Made by a program: the position numbers and the translations under genes. From positions 2,916,501 through 2,980,500 of the forward strand of contig NC_089447.1 of NCBI RefSeq assembly GCF_026210795.1: DNA of 64,000 nt. Reading direction: 5' to 3'. Numbering within the stretch: position 1 is the stretch's first letter; every line of letters begins with the position of its first letter. Below are positions 46,853 to 58,283 of the stretch, in pieces. The notes beneath the pieces were generated by a model. The model did no database searches. It was not told the origin of the DNA and saw only the letters and a list, made by a program, of their open reading frames with translations. The DNA comes from Rhizophagus irregularis. Lineage: Eukaryota; Glomeromycota; Glomeromycetes; Glomerales; Glomeraceae.

Positions 46853-47953
46853 TATAAATTGTTTAAAGAAAAATCGCAAGAAGCTAAAAAAAAAGTGGAA
46901 GGAAGAAAATTACTTTTAAATGGCCGTGTGAAAGTGTTATATGGAAAAAGATAAAGAGAAGGGGAAATTTTAACTTAGAGACAAAAGGAGTTACGGTCGG
47001 AGTAAAAGGTTAATAACGTCGAAAAAAAAGGGAAAAGAGGAAAAAAATTAAATAACCCCAATATATCCGTTTTTATGCGAGTGACAACGAACTAGTTTGG
47101 ATAGGAACAACAAAAAGCTATTTTTAAAAAAAGGAGGGAGAAAGGTTAGTTGCAAGAAAAGGCATATACAAGGTAGCTCATACAGATAATAGGCATAAAC
47201 GAAAATGCAACTCTTTGTGGTTGATACAAAAAGAATATTAAGATCACAAATTGGTCAAGGGTGGGTCCGATTGGAAACTGATGTAATTTGTGTAGTTCAA
47301 GCATAAATTTGGATGAAATGTGGGGGAACAACCTTTCAATATTTGAGCTTATCACTAGTTTGGAAAAAAAAAAGCATAAATGCAACTTGGCGAATTGGCG
47401 AATTGGCGTACAAAATTTCCTGCTTCTTTGGGCAAGACTCATAGCTCAATTCATTATTTTAATGATAAGAGAAAATTTAGTAAGAAAAGTACAAATCGTG
47501 TTTGTTTGGTTATGTTGCGCCCGCAGCCCGCGTGGGCACATAACTTGCCCTCAAAGAACCTTAAAACTCGTTTTTTTTTCAGCATTTTTAACAAAAACGT
47601 ACTATCTCATATATTGTGTAATTTGTGCCATTATTTGTCACTGCAATTATTTAGAATCACATGATTTTTAGAATTAATCTAATATCTTGTAACAAAATGA
47701 ATTAATTATATATTAGTATTAATATAAAGTAAAAAAATCAATAAATATTCTGTATAACAGTTCTTATTAGCTTATTATACTGTTCAAGTAAAAATGAATA
47801 TATAAACAAAATTTTGCAAATAATAAAATACTCCATAAATAATATATTATTAAATCTAATTTTTTATATTCATATAAATAAAAAATTCAACTAAAATCAT
47901 ACAAGATATTAGAAAAAAAGTAACTGTTAAGATCATTATAGATAAGGTTGAAC

Positions 47954-47989
47954 TATGATGCAATTCTTATAACTATAATTTGCATCATA
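47954..47989. repeat. Perfect 10-bp inverted repeat (hairpin)
   Basis: TATGATGCAA at 47954-47963 pairs with TTGCATCATA at 47980-47989, leaving a 16-nt loop. Confidence 0.6.
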
Positions 47990-49829
47990 TAAAATATAAT
48001 ATTAAATTCTGGTTACACTAAAATTAACTTTTAATCTGATGATTGATCTAATGAGCTATCAGATAAGTTATACATAATAAACATGCTTTTGATTCTATAT
48101 ATATGAATATATTTCAATATGTTTAGTCAGTTCTTTCTTTGTCAATAATCTGAAGGTTTAAATATAATAAATATAAACAATAGTACAATATATAAATACT
48201 TTGAACAAATGGCTACTACAAATTAAAATATTTGGAAGTTCTTAGATAAATGTAAAAAGAAATATTTTAAATAAAAAATTGAACTTCATTACCTTTTCTT
48301 TGAAAATATTATTAAACAGAAAAATTAAATATAACTATATAAGATATAATAAAGCCTAATTAAAATCCTGCTTACTTATAAAATAAGTTATCTTTAGGCT
48401 TAAAGTAAAAATCAAATAAAAAATTCTTTACAAATTCTATTATAAAAGAAAATTTTATGTTATATTATTATAATTTTTTTCTTTTTAACTAATTAACTAA
48501 TAGAATTTAAGAAAAAAGTAAAGTAAAAATCATTAATAAAAGGCCAATTTTCTATAATAATCCAACCTTTATTATAAATAAGTAGGGTTTATCTAACTCT
48601 TATTATATTGGTATAAAAAGGCAAATATAATAATTTTAGTATAAAGTAATATAATAAAGGATCTGTAAAACTTCTATTATTCAAATTTATCAATATAAGG
48701 TATAAAATAAACTGCAAATTTTTTTATATTAAATCTGTAAGGTAATTTAATGCTAATACTACTACTAGTACTGCTAATATATCAAATAAATTGCTTAATA
48801 TTAAGTTTACAAGGTAATTAATAGATTTTTATTTATTAGATATTATTAATTTTTTACATTTTTTTCTCTTAAGAAACCTGATTATAAAGAAGCAAAAAAA
48901 TAAAAAAGAGAAAAAAAAAGTAAATTCAAAGAAATTAATAAGCTTTCAATTCACTTTTATCAACTAAAATTTTAGTAATATTATTAAGAAAAAGAAAATT
49001 AAAAAAATAAAAAAAAATAATGAAGGGTAAATTCTTAAATCATAATTGTTTTATAGCTTTTTAGTTTTTTATTAATTTTTTTTTCTTCACAATATTTATA
49101 ATAAATAAATAATTGAAATTAAAACTATACAAAAAATCAAATAATTTGTTTAAAGTTTGATAATATATTTTTCACTAATATGCATTTAAATTGTAATTTA
49201 CTGTATTTCAATTCTTAAAAAATTCAATAAAAAAAGTACTTAAAAAATTAAAATTATTTGTTTTTTTACTTAATATAGATACCAGTAATATAAAGATATA
49301 TAACAATTGAAAAATATATAGATTTTTCAGTTATAAGTTTTTAATCATAATTTTATAATTATTATAGTCATATTAAATTATATATATATATATATAATAG
49401 TATAATAGCACAACTAATAAAAAATGAACTGTTAATATGCAGTTAAATATTATAAGAAACTGTATTTCTTATTAATTTTATTCTATTAAAATAATTAACA
49501 ATTTTTTATAGTAAAAAAAGTTCTAAATAAATTTTATTTTGATTGGAATTTAGTACAAATATATTATATAAACTGACTGATAGTAAATCTGTAAAGAAAT
49601 AAAAATAAAATTAGTATTAATGAGAATATTAGCCCTACTTATAAAAATTATTATAAGAAAAGTATTACTGATTTTGTAAATATTATAAATATTATTTAAT
49701 CACAATCATATATTAGTTTTCAAATAAAATTCATAAAAGAAAATAGGTATAATTCACTTTTTTCAGATATTAAGAATATTATACATGTTGCCAAAACTTG
49801 GCAATTTTGGCATATATAATTTCAGAATT

Positions 49830-49875
49830 CAATTTTTGACCAATCATTTTGAAACAAAACTCTGGTCAAAAATTG
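49830..49875. repeat. Perfect 13-bp inverted repeat (hairpin)
   Basis: CAATTTTTGACCA at 49830-49842 pairs exactly with TGGTCAAAAATTG at 49863-49875 across a 20-nt loop. It lies in the only less AT-rich patch of the gene-free block. Confidence 0.65.
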
Positions 49876-50039
49876 AAAACTGAGCTAAAATTTTCTGGCC
49901 AGCATTATTGAATTTCAGCCCACATTACAAGTTTGTATAACATTTGTGTAACACATAAAATTCCATTATAAGAGCAAAATTTTCTTATATAATATTCTTA
50001 CCTGATGGCTAAACTTTTATTTGAAGTCATGCAGAACAT

Positions 50040-50071
50040 AATTCTGGCTGGCATTACAATTAGCCAGAATT
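50040..50071. repeat. Perfect 10-bp inverted repeat (hairpin)
   Basis: AATTCTGGCT at 50040-50049 pairs with AGCCAGAATT at 50062-50071. CTGGC/GCCAG motifs also occur 150 bp upstream (CTGGCCAG), suggesting parts of one former element. Confidence 0.6.
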
Positions 50072-52615
50072 ACAAAAACTTTCAAACTCTTAAGAGTTCC
50101 CATTAAAAAAAAATTATATTTCAGACCACATAATAAAAATTTCATCCAGATTTTCATATTTTGACCATAATTTCAAATTTCAACTTGATTTTTGAGATTT
50201 CAGATCCAATAAGTTTTGAACTTTCAAATTCAGTCATAATTTCAGAAAGTTGTGACAATATATATAAAAATATATTAAAGTTTATATTGATTTTTTTTTT
50301 TAAATCGCAAATATTAGTTATATTTTTGCTCAGTACCCAAAATTTAATTTAATTTTTTTTACTAAATATGTAAATAATCAAAATAAAAATCTGGTTTTAT
50401 ATTTTAATACAAATCAATAGTAATTTATATGATATGTAAATATAGTTTTATAAAATTTATTAAAAATATATATAGAAAATATTTAAAGTAAAAATAAATT
50501 ATATGACAATAAAAAAAAATTTTTTCTAAATAAAACCTTTTACTATATATATACAATCTTTTAAATATATATGTTAAATATATTTTAATCTGTTTTGCAA
50601 GGTTTATTTAAAATATAAAATGAAGTTTTGATACCATTTCAATTTATTTGACTTTTTATTTTTTATTTATTTATTTTTAAATATGATTGGTAAAAATCTT
50701 TTATTTATGTAAAGTTAAAAACAGTATTTAAAATCTACTTTTTCTAAAAAAATAAACTCGTAGAATAAGCTAAGATATATTTATTTTTCTAATTTTCAAG
50801 TTTATTAATTTTAATTTATAAAAAATTAGTCTATTTATATTATATTGAATTATATAATTTATTTCTGCTTTAAATAATTTCCATATATACTAATATTTAT
50901 ATAAAATAGTCAACTATTTATTTATCTATTTATATAAAAGGCTAAATTTTAACTTTATTAATAAAATATAAGTTAAAAAAACAATAATATTATTATCATA
51001 ACAGTTTTATATAATAAATTTCTAATTCATTAAGTAAATAATTTTTCTTTATCTGGTTTTTAATTAATTTTTCTCTTTATTTTATAACTGAAATATTTTG
51101 TAAAATTTTTTAAATTAAATAGCTGATCTAAGCTAAAATGCTAAATAGCTATTTAATAAATATTTACAAGTTTTCAAAAATAATATAGAGAATATATAAA
51201 TTGTTTATATTAATGAATAAATATGTCAAATTAAATCTTATAGTGGTTTTAAAAGCAAAAAAAGGTTAATATATCTTTTATCTTTTTGAATCTTTTATAT
51301 TTAACTATCTATAATTATTTTTCTTGCAATGAAAATAAGAAAAACATTTAAAATTACTTATATAATATGGCTATAATATTTAATTAAATAATATATAAAA
51401 TTGCATTATAATATATTATATATAAATAAATACATATTAAAATAATAAAACAGAAAGTTATTTGCAAAATACATTATATTATAAAAGTAAATATTTCAAT
51501 TTACAAAGATATTTAAAAATAATTAATATAGGCCTTTATAATACCAAATATATCTTAAGATAATTAAATTTTTTTTTCATAATTCTTTTTTAAGTTGATT
51601 TTGTACTTATCATTTACTGATTTACTATAATATTTTACATTAATAAATATGGTATTTCATATTTTTAGTACATTTTGATTGTATAAATAAATAATTATTA
51701 GTATATTTATCTGAAAGAATACATTTTTTCTTGTTGTCTAATAATTTCTTATGCATTATCTAAAGTTAAGTTTTTTGACATTTTGCAAAGGATTTTTAAT
51801 ATTTCAAATATCTTCTAGACTATTAAGAGATAATTAGAAATTAATAGTCATATTAAATCCTACTTTTGTAATTTTATTTTTCATAAAATTTTTTTTAATA
51901 AATTATTATTTAATGAAAAAATGATTTTAAAATTTGTTACTATATATAAAAATAAATTTGGATATTATAAGTAAAATAAAGTTTAAGTTGTGAACTTTAA
52001 AAATTATTGGTCAACTTTTTTAAATAATTAGTAAGGAATTTGAAACTGATTAATTGTTAATTGTTACTATAAGCTATTGATTGAGTATAGAGGTAATGCA
52101 CTGTATGATATTTTTTTATAGGGCTAATTTATGATGGCTATTACTTAATTTAAATTGATTCACAATCATATAAAATTTAGACATGCCAATGACTGGTATG
52201 CCAAATTAACTGAATTACGACAGATAAGATTCATTTCAACTTATACAAAAAATATAAAAAGCCTTTTTATATTTTTTTGGGTGTGGATCCTTATGGATTA
52301 TTATTTTTATTATGTTTATTATTTATTATTTCCCATATATTATTACATATCCTTAGCTAACTAATCAAGAATATTAAATAAAAATGGGTTTATTAATAAA
52401 ATACTAAGACCCATCTAATTATATTAATTTTTAAAAAGTTACAAAAATTATGTAATGATATGTAAAATATTATCCTCTTGAAGAAATATTCAGAGATTCG
52501 GTTTACATTTTTTACACTTATACCAAACATTTTTTTAAAAAAAAGAACAAATTGTTAGTAAAGTTCATTATAATAAAAAAAACAATAAAAATAAAAAAAA
52601 AAATTTTTTACTTAC

Positions 52616-53457
52616 CGTTATCCTATACCCAGAGAGACTCAAAAAAACTCCATAACTTGAAAAATGTGTGAGGCTTCGCATTTCATTTAATCTAAAAAAT
52701 AAAAAATAAACAGTTAGAATGTTCATTAATATAAAAAAAATTTAAACCATTTTCTTTTACTTACCAGCATTTCACATGACTACATCTATAGAAAAAACCT
52801 GTTAAAAAAACGAACGGTTAATAATGGTCGTCAAATTAAATAAAAAACCAAATAATTTTATTTTTACTTACCGGTATTCACCACACTTCTATTTACATCT
52901 TCATGTCTAGAGACTTGAAAAAAATACCTAAAAAAGAAGAAAACAAACAATTAGAAATCATTAAGTAAAAAAAAACTTTTAGCTTTTTTTACTTACCATG
53001 GTTCCATATCTAGACTTAAAAAATTCCTAAAAAAAAAAGAAAAAAAAATGAACAGTTAGTATTGTTTGTTAATAAAAAAAATTTCTTTGTTTTACTTGCC
53101 AAAATTCACGTTCAAGTACCCAAAAAAAAAGGACGTCTAAAAAAAAGAAAATGAAATGAAATGTTAGTTAACGTTTCGTTAAAATAAAAAAAAAATAGTA
53201 AAAATGTCGTGTGCCATAAAAATCTGAAAGGAACCTAAAAAGAAAAAGACCTGACCATCTAAAAAAAAGAGAAAGAAATGAACCATTGGAAACCATTCGT
53301 TAAAAAATGGAAGAAATAAATAAAAAAAAACTTACCAGAATATCGCCTCCAAAGAATTCTGAAAGAGTCGTCTAAAAAAAACAAAGAAAATATTAAACAT
53401 ATTAAATATATAAATATATAAAAAAAGCTATAAATCTTACCAGAATCTGACCGCCGA
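52616..53457 (-). CDS. Putative micro-exon gene: tandem array of tiny exons, ends unresolved
   Basis: Reading the minus strand, tiny segments are bounded by T-rich acceptors and GTAAG donors: A 53457-53441 (17 nt), B 53371-53336 (36), D 53136-53100 (37), E 53026-52997 (30), F 52927-52872 (56), G 52798-52765 (34), H 52691-52616 (76). A further unit C starts at 53258 but has no clear donor. Introns are 69-77 nt, begin GTAAGTAAAA and carry CTAAC-like branch sites before the acceptor; D uses a GC donor. Joined as A-B-D-E-F-G, one frame stays open, giving pieces such as SFRILWRRYS, FFWVLEREFW, FLSLDMEPW, FFQVSRHEDVNRSVVNTG and FFYRCSHVKC; a TGA then forms at the G/H junction, after which H is open in the same frame. 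The pieces look like diverged copies of one unit. No initiating exon or signal peptide was found. It may be a gene, a noncoding spliced RNA or a decayed array. Confidence 0.4.
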
Positions 53458-54235
53458 CTAAAAAAAAATAGCGAAACATTATTCAATGTTTCGTTATGGA
53501 TTTTATAGAGAGGGAAGGAAAACAAGGACGAGAAAGTAACAAAAAAAGGATCAGCTATTAAGATTATATCACATGATATATGTGATACATAGCCGATAAT
53601 CAATTCAATGATCCATTAATTTTATTTAAAAAACTTTTGGATTTCTTAAAGATTTTTTTTAGGAATCTTTAAGGACCCAGTAATTTATAGAATTCTTAAG
53701 GATCTTTATAATTCATTTAAGGATTTTTAAGGATTCTATAAATTTCCAGATCCTTAAGGATTCTGTGATAATTTATTAAGGATCCATAGCCTAAAAAATT
53801 TACTGATGCAAAGAAACTGGACATCAAGCCTATCACCTACAAAACCAAATCCAATCCCGAGTTAATTATCAAATCTGTCTTAGAGCATGAAATAATTTTA
53901 GGAGAATTGATAATTATAATTTTGCATTAGCTCAGCCGTGGGATTATGGATAATATTGTCTTACTTGCAAGCAATAAAATTCAAGTTTGAAATTTCGCAA
54001 CTTGTTTCTTCACTTATCACCTGATATGTAATAATACGGTAGATCAACATTAAATATTTAGGGCAGTGACAATATCCATTTGTTATAAGTCTTAACGCCA
54101 CCCACCCCCTTACATACACTATATATATATTTTTAAGAATATTACGTAATAGAATGTCCTTGCCCTTAGAACAATTAATTTAATCAGTATTTGTTAATCA
54201 ACAAATATAATCTTTTTCTCTTCTTTTTTTTCAAA
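53458..54235. other. Spacer between the micro-exon array and the 54.2 kb gene
   Basis: Holds the upstream side of both divergent loci. A CTCTATAAAA (TATA-like) element reads on the minus strand at 53501-53510, shortly before exon A. The TTAAGGAT motif cluster (separate entry) lies in the middle. Confidence 0.35.
53630..53795. repeat. Cluster of TTAAGGAT-type motifs
   Basis: Within about 165 bp the motif (T)TAAGGAT(T/C) and close variants occur about seven times, including the near-palindrome GATCCTTAAGGATTC. Spacing is irregular, so it is not a simple tandem repeat. Confidence 0.5.
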
Positions 54236-55454
54236 ATGTTTCACGTAAATAGGCCAGGACCCTTTCTGGAAAGGTTAAAAACTTCAATTATACCAAATCG
54301 GATTCATGTTCCAAGTCAAATAGACGAAGAAAGGTAGGTAGTTATTACACAGATAATTTCAAGATATCCAATATTGACGTGTAATAAATGTAGCTTGCCC
54401 TTACGAATTGGTACAAACGTATCAATAAAGAAATTCAACAAGTTTCTTGAGTATAAAGCACCTCGCGGATACAAATACCAACACGACGATAACGGCAATG
54501 TGTTTATCGTCGACATGTCTAATACAGAACATGCAAGAGTCGCTTTTACTTTAGGCATTTGTTTTAATGCTTTCAATGGTCCAGGCATTCCAGCGCCTAA
54601 TCGTCCAATAGTAATTTCAACCGATACACGTAAAAGAACCATTCCTCCCATCAATTTGTTCTTTGGTAGTAATCACTTTTAACATTTACACCCTTTTAAA
54701 TCCTTTTTTAGTTCATCCTAGTCCCGTTGTAAGCATACTGAGAAGAAGGAGGAAAATGGCCCCTGACCTCGCAATAGCTCCAAATGAACCTTACGTCCCA
54801 AAACCTACTGTTCCCTATCCGGGCCCTCCTCCGAGCGACAATAATGTATGTATTTTGAATTTAATGCATTAGCATATTTATTTTAGAATGTGATTTCCTT
54901 AATGTCATTATCTCTAGGGTAACTCGCATGCAAGGATAATAGTTGAGTTAGGCAATCATCAATCGGTCCGCGACTGGATAGCCAAATGTCAATTGTGGTT
55001 GCAGGTGGTTTACGTCCGCTACGTGTTTGCAATCAAATTGCATAAACCAAATAATGCGAGAGATGCCCAAGGTCGAAAATATAGAGCGATGACAGCAAGG
55101 CTCTGGACGCAAGGAGCAGGTTATCGAGAGGTAAGCTTATTTGCTATCTGTAATTAGTGTTAACCCTAATCCTCACCATTTCTTAAAATGTATTTCCAGT
55201 GGGATTTTGGATCAATTCCAAGAGGGGGCCGTATCCAACGAAACAGACCTATTCCCACCACTGGATGTATCGGTCCGGGACTCCCCGCTTTTGTAGTAAA
55301 CATTCCAGTTAATGAGATTTTCTTTAATCCGCCAACAATCCCACCTCCTGCTGGATACATTCCTATTGCGCCAGTTGGAATTAATCCTGGTGCTAATTTT
55401 ACTATTGATCTTTACTACATTCAACAAGAGGTCTTAATGTCGCAAAGGAATTGA
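54236..55454 (+). CDS. Four-exon gene of unrecognised family, one in-frame TAG near the start
   Basis: Exons 54236-54665, 54712-54845, 54918-55130, 55200-55454 join in phase to 344 codons. Start MFHVNRPGPFLERLKTS; then SRYPILTCNKCSLPLRIGT, YKAPRGYKYQHDDNGNVFIV, a KMAPDLAIAPNEPY motif followed by a proline-rich PYPGPPPSDNN, RIIVELGNHQSVRDWIAKCQ, and a C-terminal half with EWDFGSIP, GCIGPGLPAF, IPVNEIFF, TIPPPAGYIPI. The APDLAI...VELGN...W..KC order faintly resembles the PD-(D/E)XK restriction-like Uma2 fold, an untested idea. Codon 34 (54335-54337) is TAG with an open frame on both sides. Either it is a nonsense mutation, or a 30-nt intron (54334-54363, GT...AAG) removes it in frame, which is shorter than any other intron here. 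GC content and codon use are higher than the surrounding DNA. Confidence 0.7.
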
Positions 55455-55729
55455 TTTCTTAGATAATATAGCTTCGTACCTCACAAAAGTATTTTATTTA
55501 TAAAAAAAATGTTGCAATTAATAATTTTATTTTTTTTAAAAAAAAAAATACAGGCGATTTTTTTTTTAGCAATAAACACTTCTAAAAGTTATTAACGACG
55601 ATTATAAAAAACATAATAGATCATAATATAATAAGAATTAATAATATATCTGTTGCTAAAGCAAACCCAAAACTCTAATTGTTACTTGGTTGATTCAAAC
55701 CAACTTTTCACTTGTATAAAATTATCAAA

Positions 55730-55995
55730 TATGTCATATAACCTTGAATTATCGAAAAAATGCATCAATGAGCATGAGGCTGAGAAAGCCAAGCTCTCAA
55801 GGCAGGTTGCAGAAGAGAGACCAAGCACGAAGCTGAGAATGCCAAACTCAGGAGTAGAATCAAGGTTGTTGCAGAATGCTAGGCGTGATGAGCTAAAATC
55901 TAAAAGTCAGAAATCGATCGGCCTGAAATGCGCCGGAAAAATTCTTGCGAAGCGCCTCTGTCTAAGATTTGCACATTATTTTCTAAGATTTTGAT
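55730..55995 (+). pseudogene. Frameshifted remnant of a coiled-coil protein gene
   Basis: One frame reads MSYNLELSKKCINEHEAEKA then KLSRQVAEE; after that the coiled-coil pattern continues only in another frame (TKHEAENAKLRSRIKVVAE) and then in a third (RRDELKS). Heptad-like Lys/Glu/Ala-rich segments across three frames point to a decayed copy of a coiled-coil gene. Composition is GC-richer than the flanks. No complete parent gene is in the window. Confidence 0.5.
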
Positions 55996-57050
55996 TTGCG
56001 TTTATTTTTGCTGTCATATCCCGGCCATGATAGTAGCTGTTGCAAGAATACTGATTATGCTACTTTTACAAGAGTTCGTGCTTAGTAAGATTTTGATCTG
56101 ATTGTCAGCATCTAGGGTTAATAGAACAAGTGGATTCAAAAGATGAATTAGAAGATCAGTTGTGCCTATTATCATAACAATAAATAATATTCAGTATGGA
56201 TATTTTTTCCGGTAATCATTATTTCGCATATGGAATTTGGGGATGTGTTGTTAATCCTTGGTCATTTTTATTGATTTGCGAGGGAATGATGTTCACTAAA
56301 GTGAACCCGGATTAACGGAATGACGAAATGCAGTGCGTAAAAAATCTGGGGAATGTTAAATTTACAAGTAATATAAAACAGGCCAAATCAAACATATGCA
56401 ACCGGGGGAAATGAAGTATAGATACATAACAAGTCTTATATACAAGTACACCAGTTTTACATGAACCTCTTGTATTGAAAGAAATTAGGATCAAATTTTC
56501 ATTTTTTGCATACGTTAAAATGAAGAAATTTTTTTACAATAAAAAAATTTTTTTTTCTTACCATGGTATTCGTGGTATTATTTTTGATGCTCCAAATAAA
56601 AATACGAAAAAAATTTAGAATAATAAATTTTTTTTTTAATGTTTGTGGCCACGATAACTTGGAGTCTCGGATACTCAACGCAACATAATAAAAACTAATC
56701 TTGCTTCTGGTATTTAATATCCCGGAGATGAACCCATGTATTTTATGTAAAAAAAGATAATTGGATCTGGGCCTACCTATATCAATTATTTAATAGAATG
56801 TGTTGACTGAATTTTAAATTTAAAAAAAACAATTAAATTATTATTTTTTTATAACCAATATGAAATAATAAAATAGAAACCATATTTGTAAAAAGAAATC
56901 AATTTAAAATACCTAATAGAAACCATAATGATAACTGTATTTTATAACTAAATGATTAAAATGAAGTTACCATTAGCAATTAACTATATAGAGTGATACT
57001 TAAAGTTTAGGTTTCTGCAAATTATTGGAAGCATTGCATTGCATTCATTC

Positions 57051-57121
57051 TGTTTTGGTTTTTTTAATTTATAGTAATAAATTAATGTTTTGGTTTTTTT
57101 TTAAATTATAGTAATAAATTG
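57051..57121. repeat. Tandem duplication, unit about 35 bp
   Basis: Two adjacent copies begin TGTTTTGGTTTTTTT and end TATAGTAATAAATT, differing mainly in the length of the T run. Confidence 0.7.
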
Positions 57122-57456
57122 AATTGTCTTTCTTTTTTTAACTGTAAAAAAAACGAATACTGTAATTGATATAATTGAGTTTGAAAAAAAAAGTCGCCAA
57201 ATATTGTGTAAGTGACAATTATTGATTCTATTCTATTTGTCTATTCTGTTTGTCTAGTTCATATCTTATCGTCTAGTACTGCTTAAAGTACTCCACTACG
57301 ATCCTGATAGTACTAGATATGAGACTTTAAATTTGATTTAAAATAACTATTTTAAAAATATTCTGATTTTTAAATCTAAATATATTTTATTGGGGGGTAT
57401 TCATAAAAGGGAATACTATAGTCTATAGGCAGTTGTATTAGTTTAATAAGAGTGAT

Positions 57457-57526
57457 ATTGTCTTAGGATCTCTGTCATCCCCAGCTGTAAAATTGTCTTA
57501 GGATCTATGCCATCCCCAGCTGTAAA
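57457..57526. repeat. Tandem duplication, 35-bp unit
   Basis: 57457-57491 and 57492-57526 are two exactly adjoining 35-bp copies (each starts ATTGTCTTAGGATCT and ends CCCCAGCTGTAAA) with two mismatches, so the duplication is recent. Confidence 0.85.
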
Positions 57527-58283
57527 CCTTTGTTAGAGTATCATGGCAACATTTCTATTGAATTAAACGCTTTAGCCATATTTTGTAGAGTGATCCATAA
57601 TACTTGACTTCAATGATATTGTTATTGATATAGATAGGAAGACTCTCCTGCAAAGTTGGATCATTGTGCATCTTACACATAGTAAGTAAGATTATATATA
57701 TATGAATAATGAATTTGTTTTTGTGAATTTGAACCGGAGAGCCAATAAATTAAAAAAAATCAGCGGAGGCGCATTAAATGTAAACCCACGTGATCACGTG
57801 TATTCATTAAGACGAACTCCATACTAAATAAACGTTATAAACGTTTTTTTTTTTAAATGATATTAGTAATAGTAATTAGTAATATTAAAAAGATTTTACT
57901 TAACAGTTAATATATAATCGGAAAGTGATATCAAATACCCATGTTTTATTATGGGATTATACCAAAACAAAAAAAAAATTTTTTTTTTTTACAGTACCTT
58001 TTTTTTTCTTTTCACCGAGTTGAATTTTTTTTCAAAAAGAGTAATTTATTTACATTATCCAAAACCAAAAAAATTTTTTTTTCACGCTCTTTTTAACTTA
58101 TCCAAATTAGTGACAAACATCTATATTTGGTATCTAAAAAATGGAGTATATAAACATTAGATATTAAAATCTGTAATTTTCATGAATCATTTTGATTTAA
58201 CATATTGTTGTTAAAATTGACAGCCTGGATTGAAGTGCATTAAGTATTGTTTCGGATTCACAAAAAAAGATACTGAATTACTG

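Larger units (their letters stand above)
46853..52560. other. 5.7 kb extremely AT-rich, gene-free block
   Basis: After the upstream region of the Ral gene (to about 47.7 kb, which has a few less AT-rich patches but no supportable gene), the sequence becomes extremely A/T-rich for about 5 kb. Open frames are short and low-complexity. It contains several perfect inverted repeats (listed separately) and a less AT-rich patch at 49.78-50.1 kb that may be a decayed element. I see no tRNA, rRNA or transposase. Confidence 0.5.

Noticed and set aside
47288-47671. 127-codon open frame upstream of the Ral gene
   Set aside because: It has no domain, overlaps a low-complexity region, is matched by open frames on other strands of the same stretch, and lies in the probable promoter/leader of the Ral gene.
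52155-52364. Hydrophobic 69-codon frame at 52.2 kb
   Set aside because: It has no ATG context or homology, and Tyr/Phe/Ile richness is expected from AT-rich DNA.
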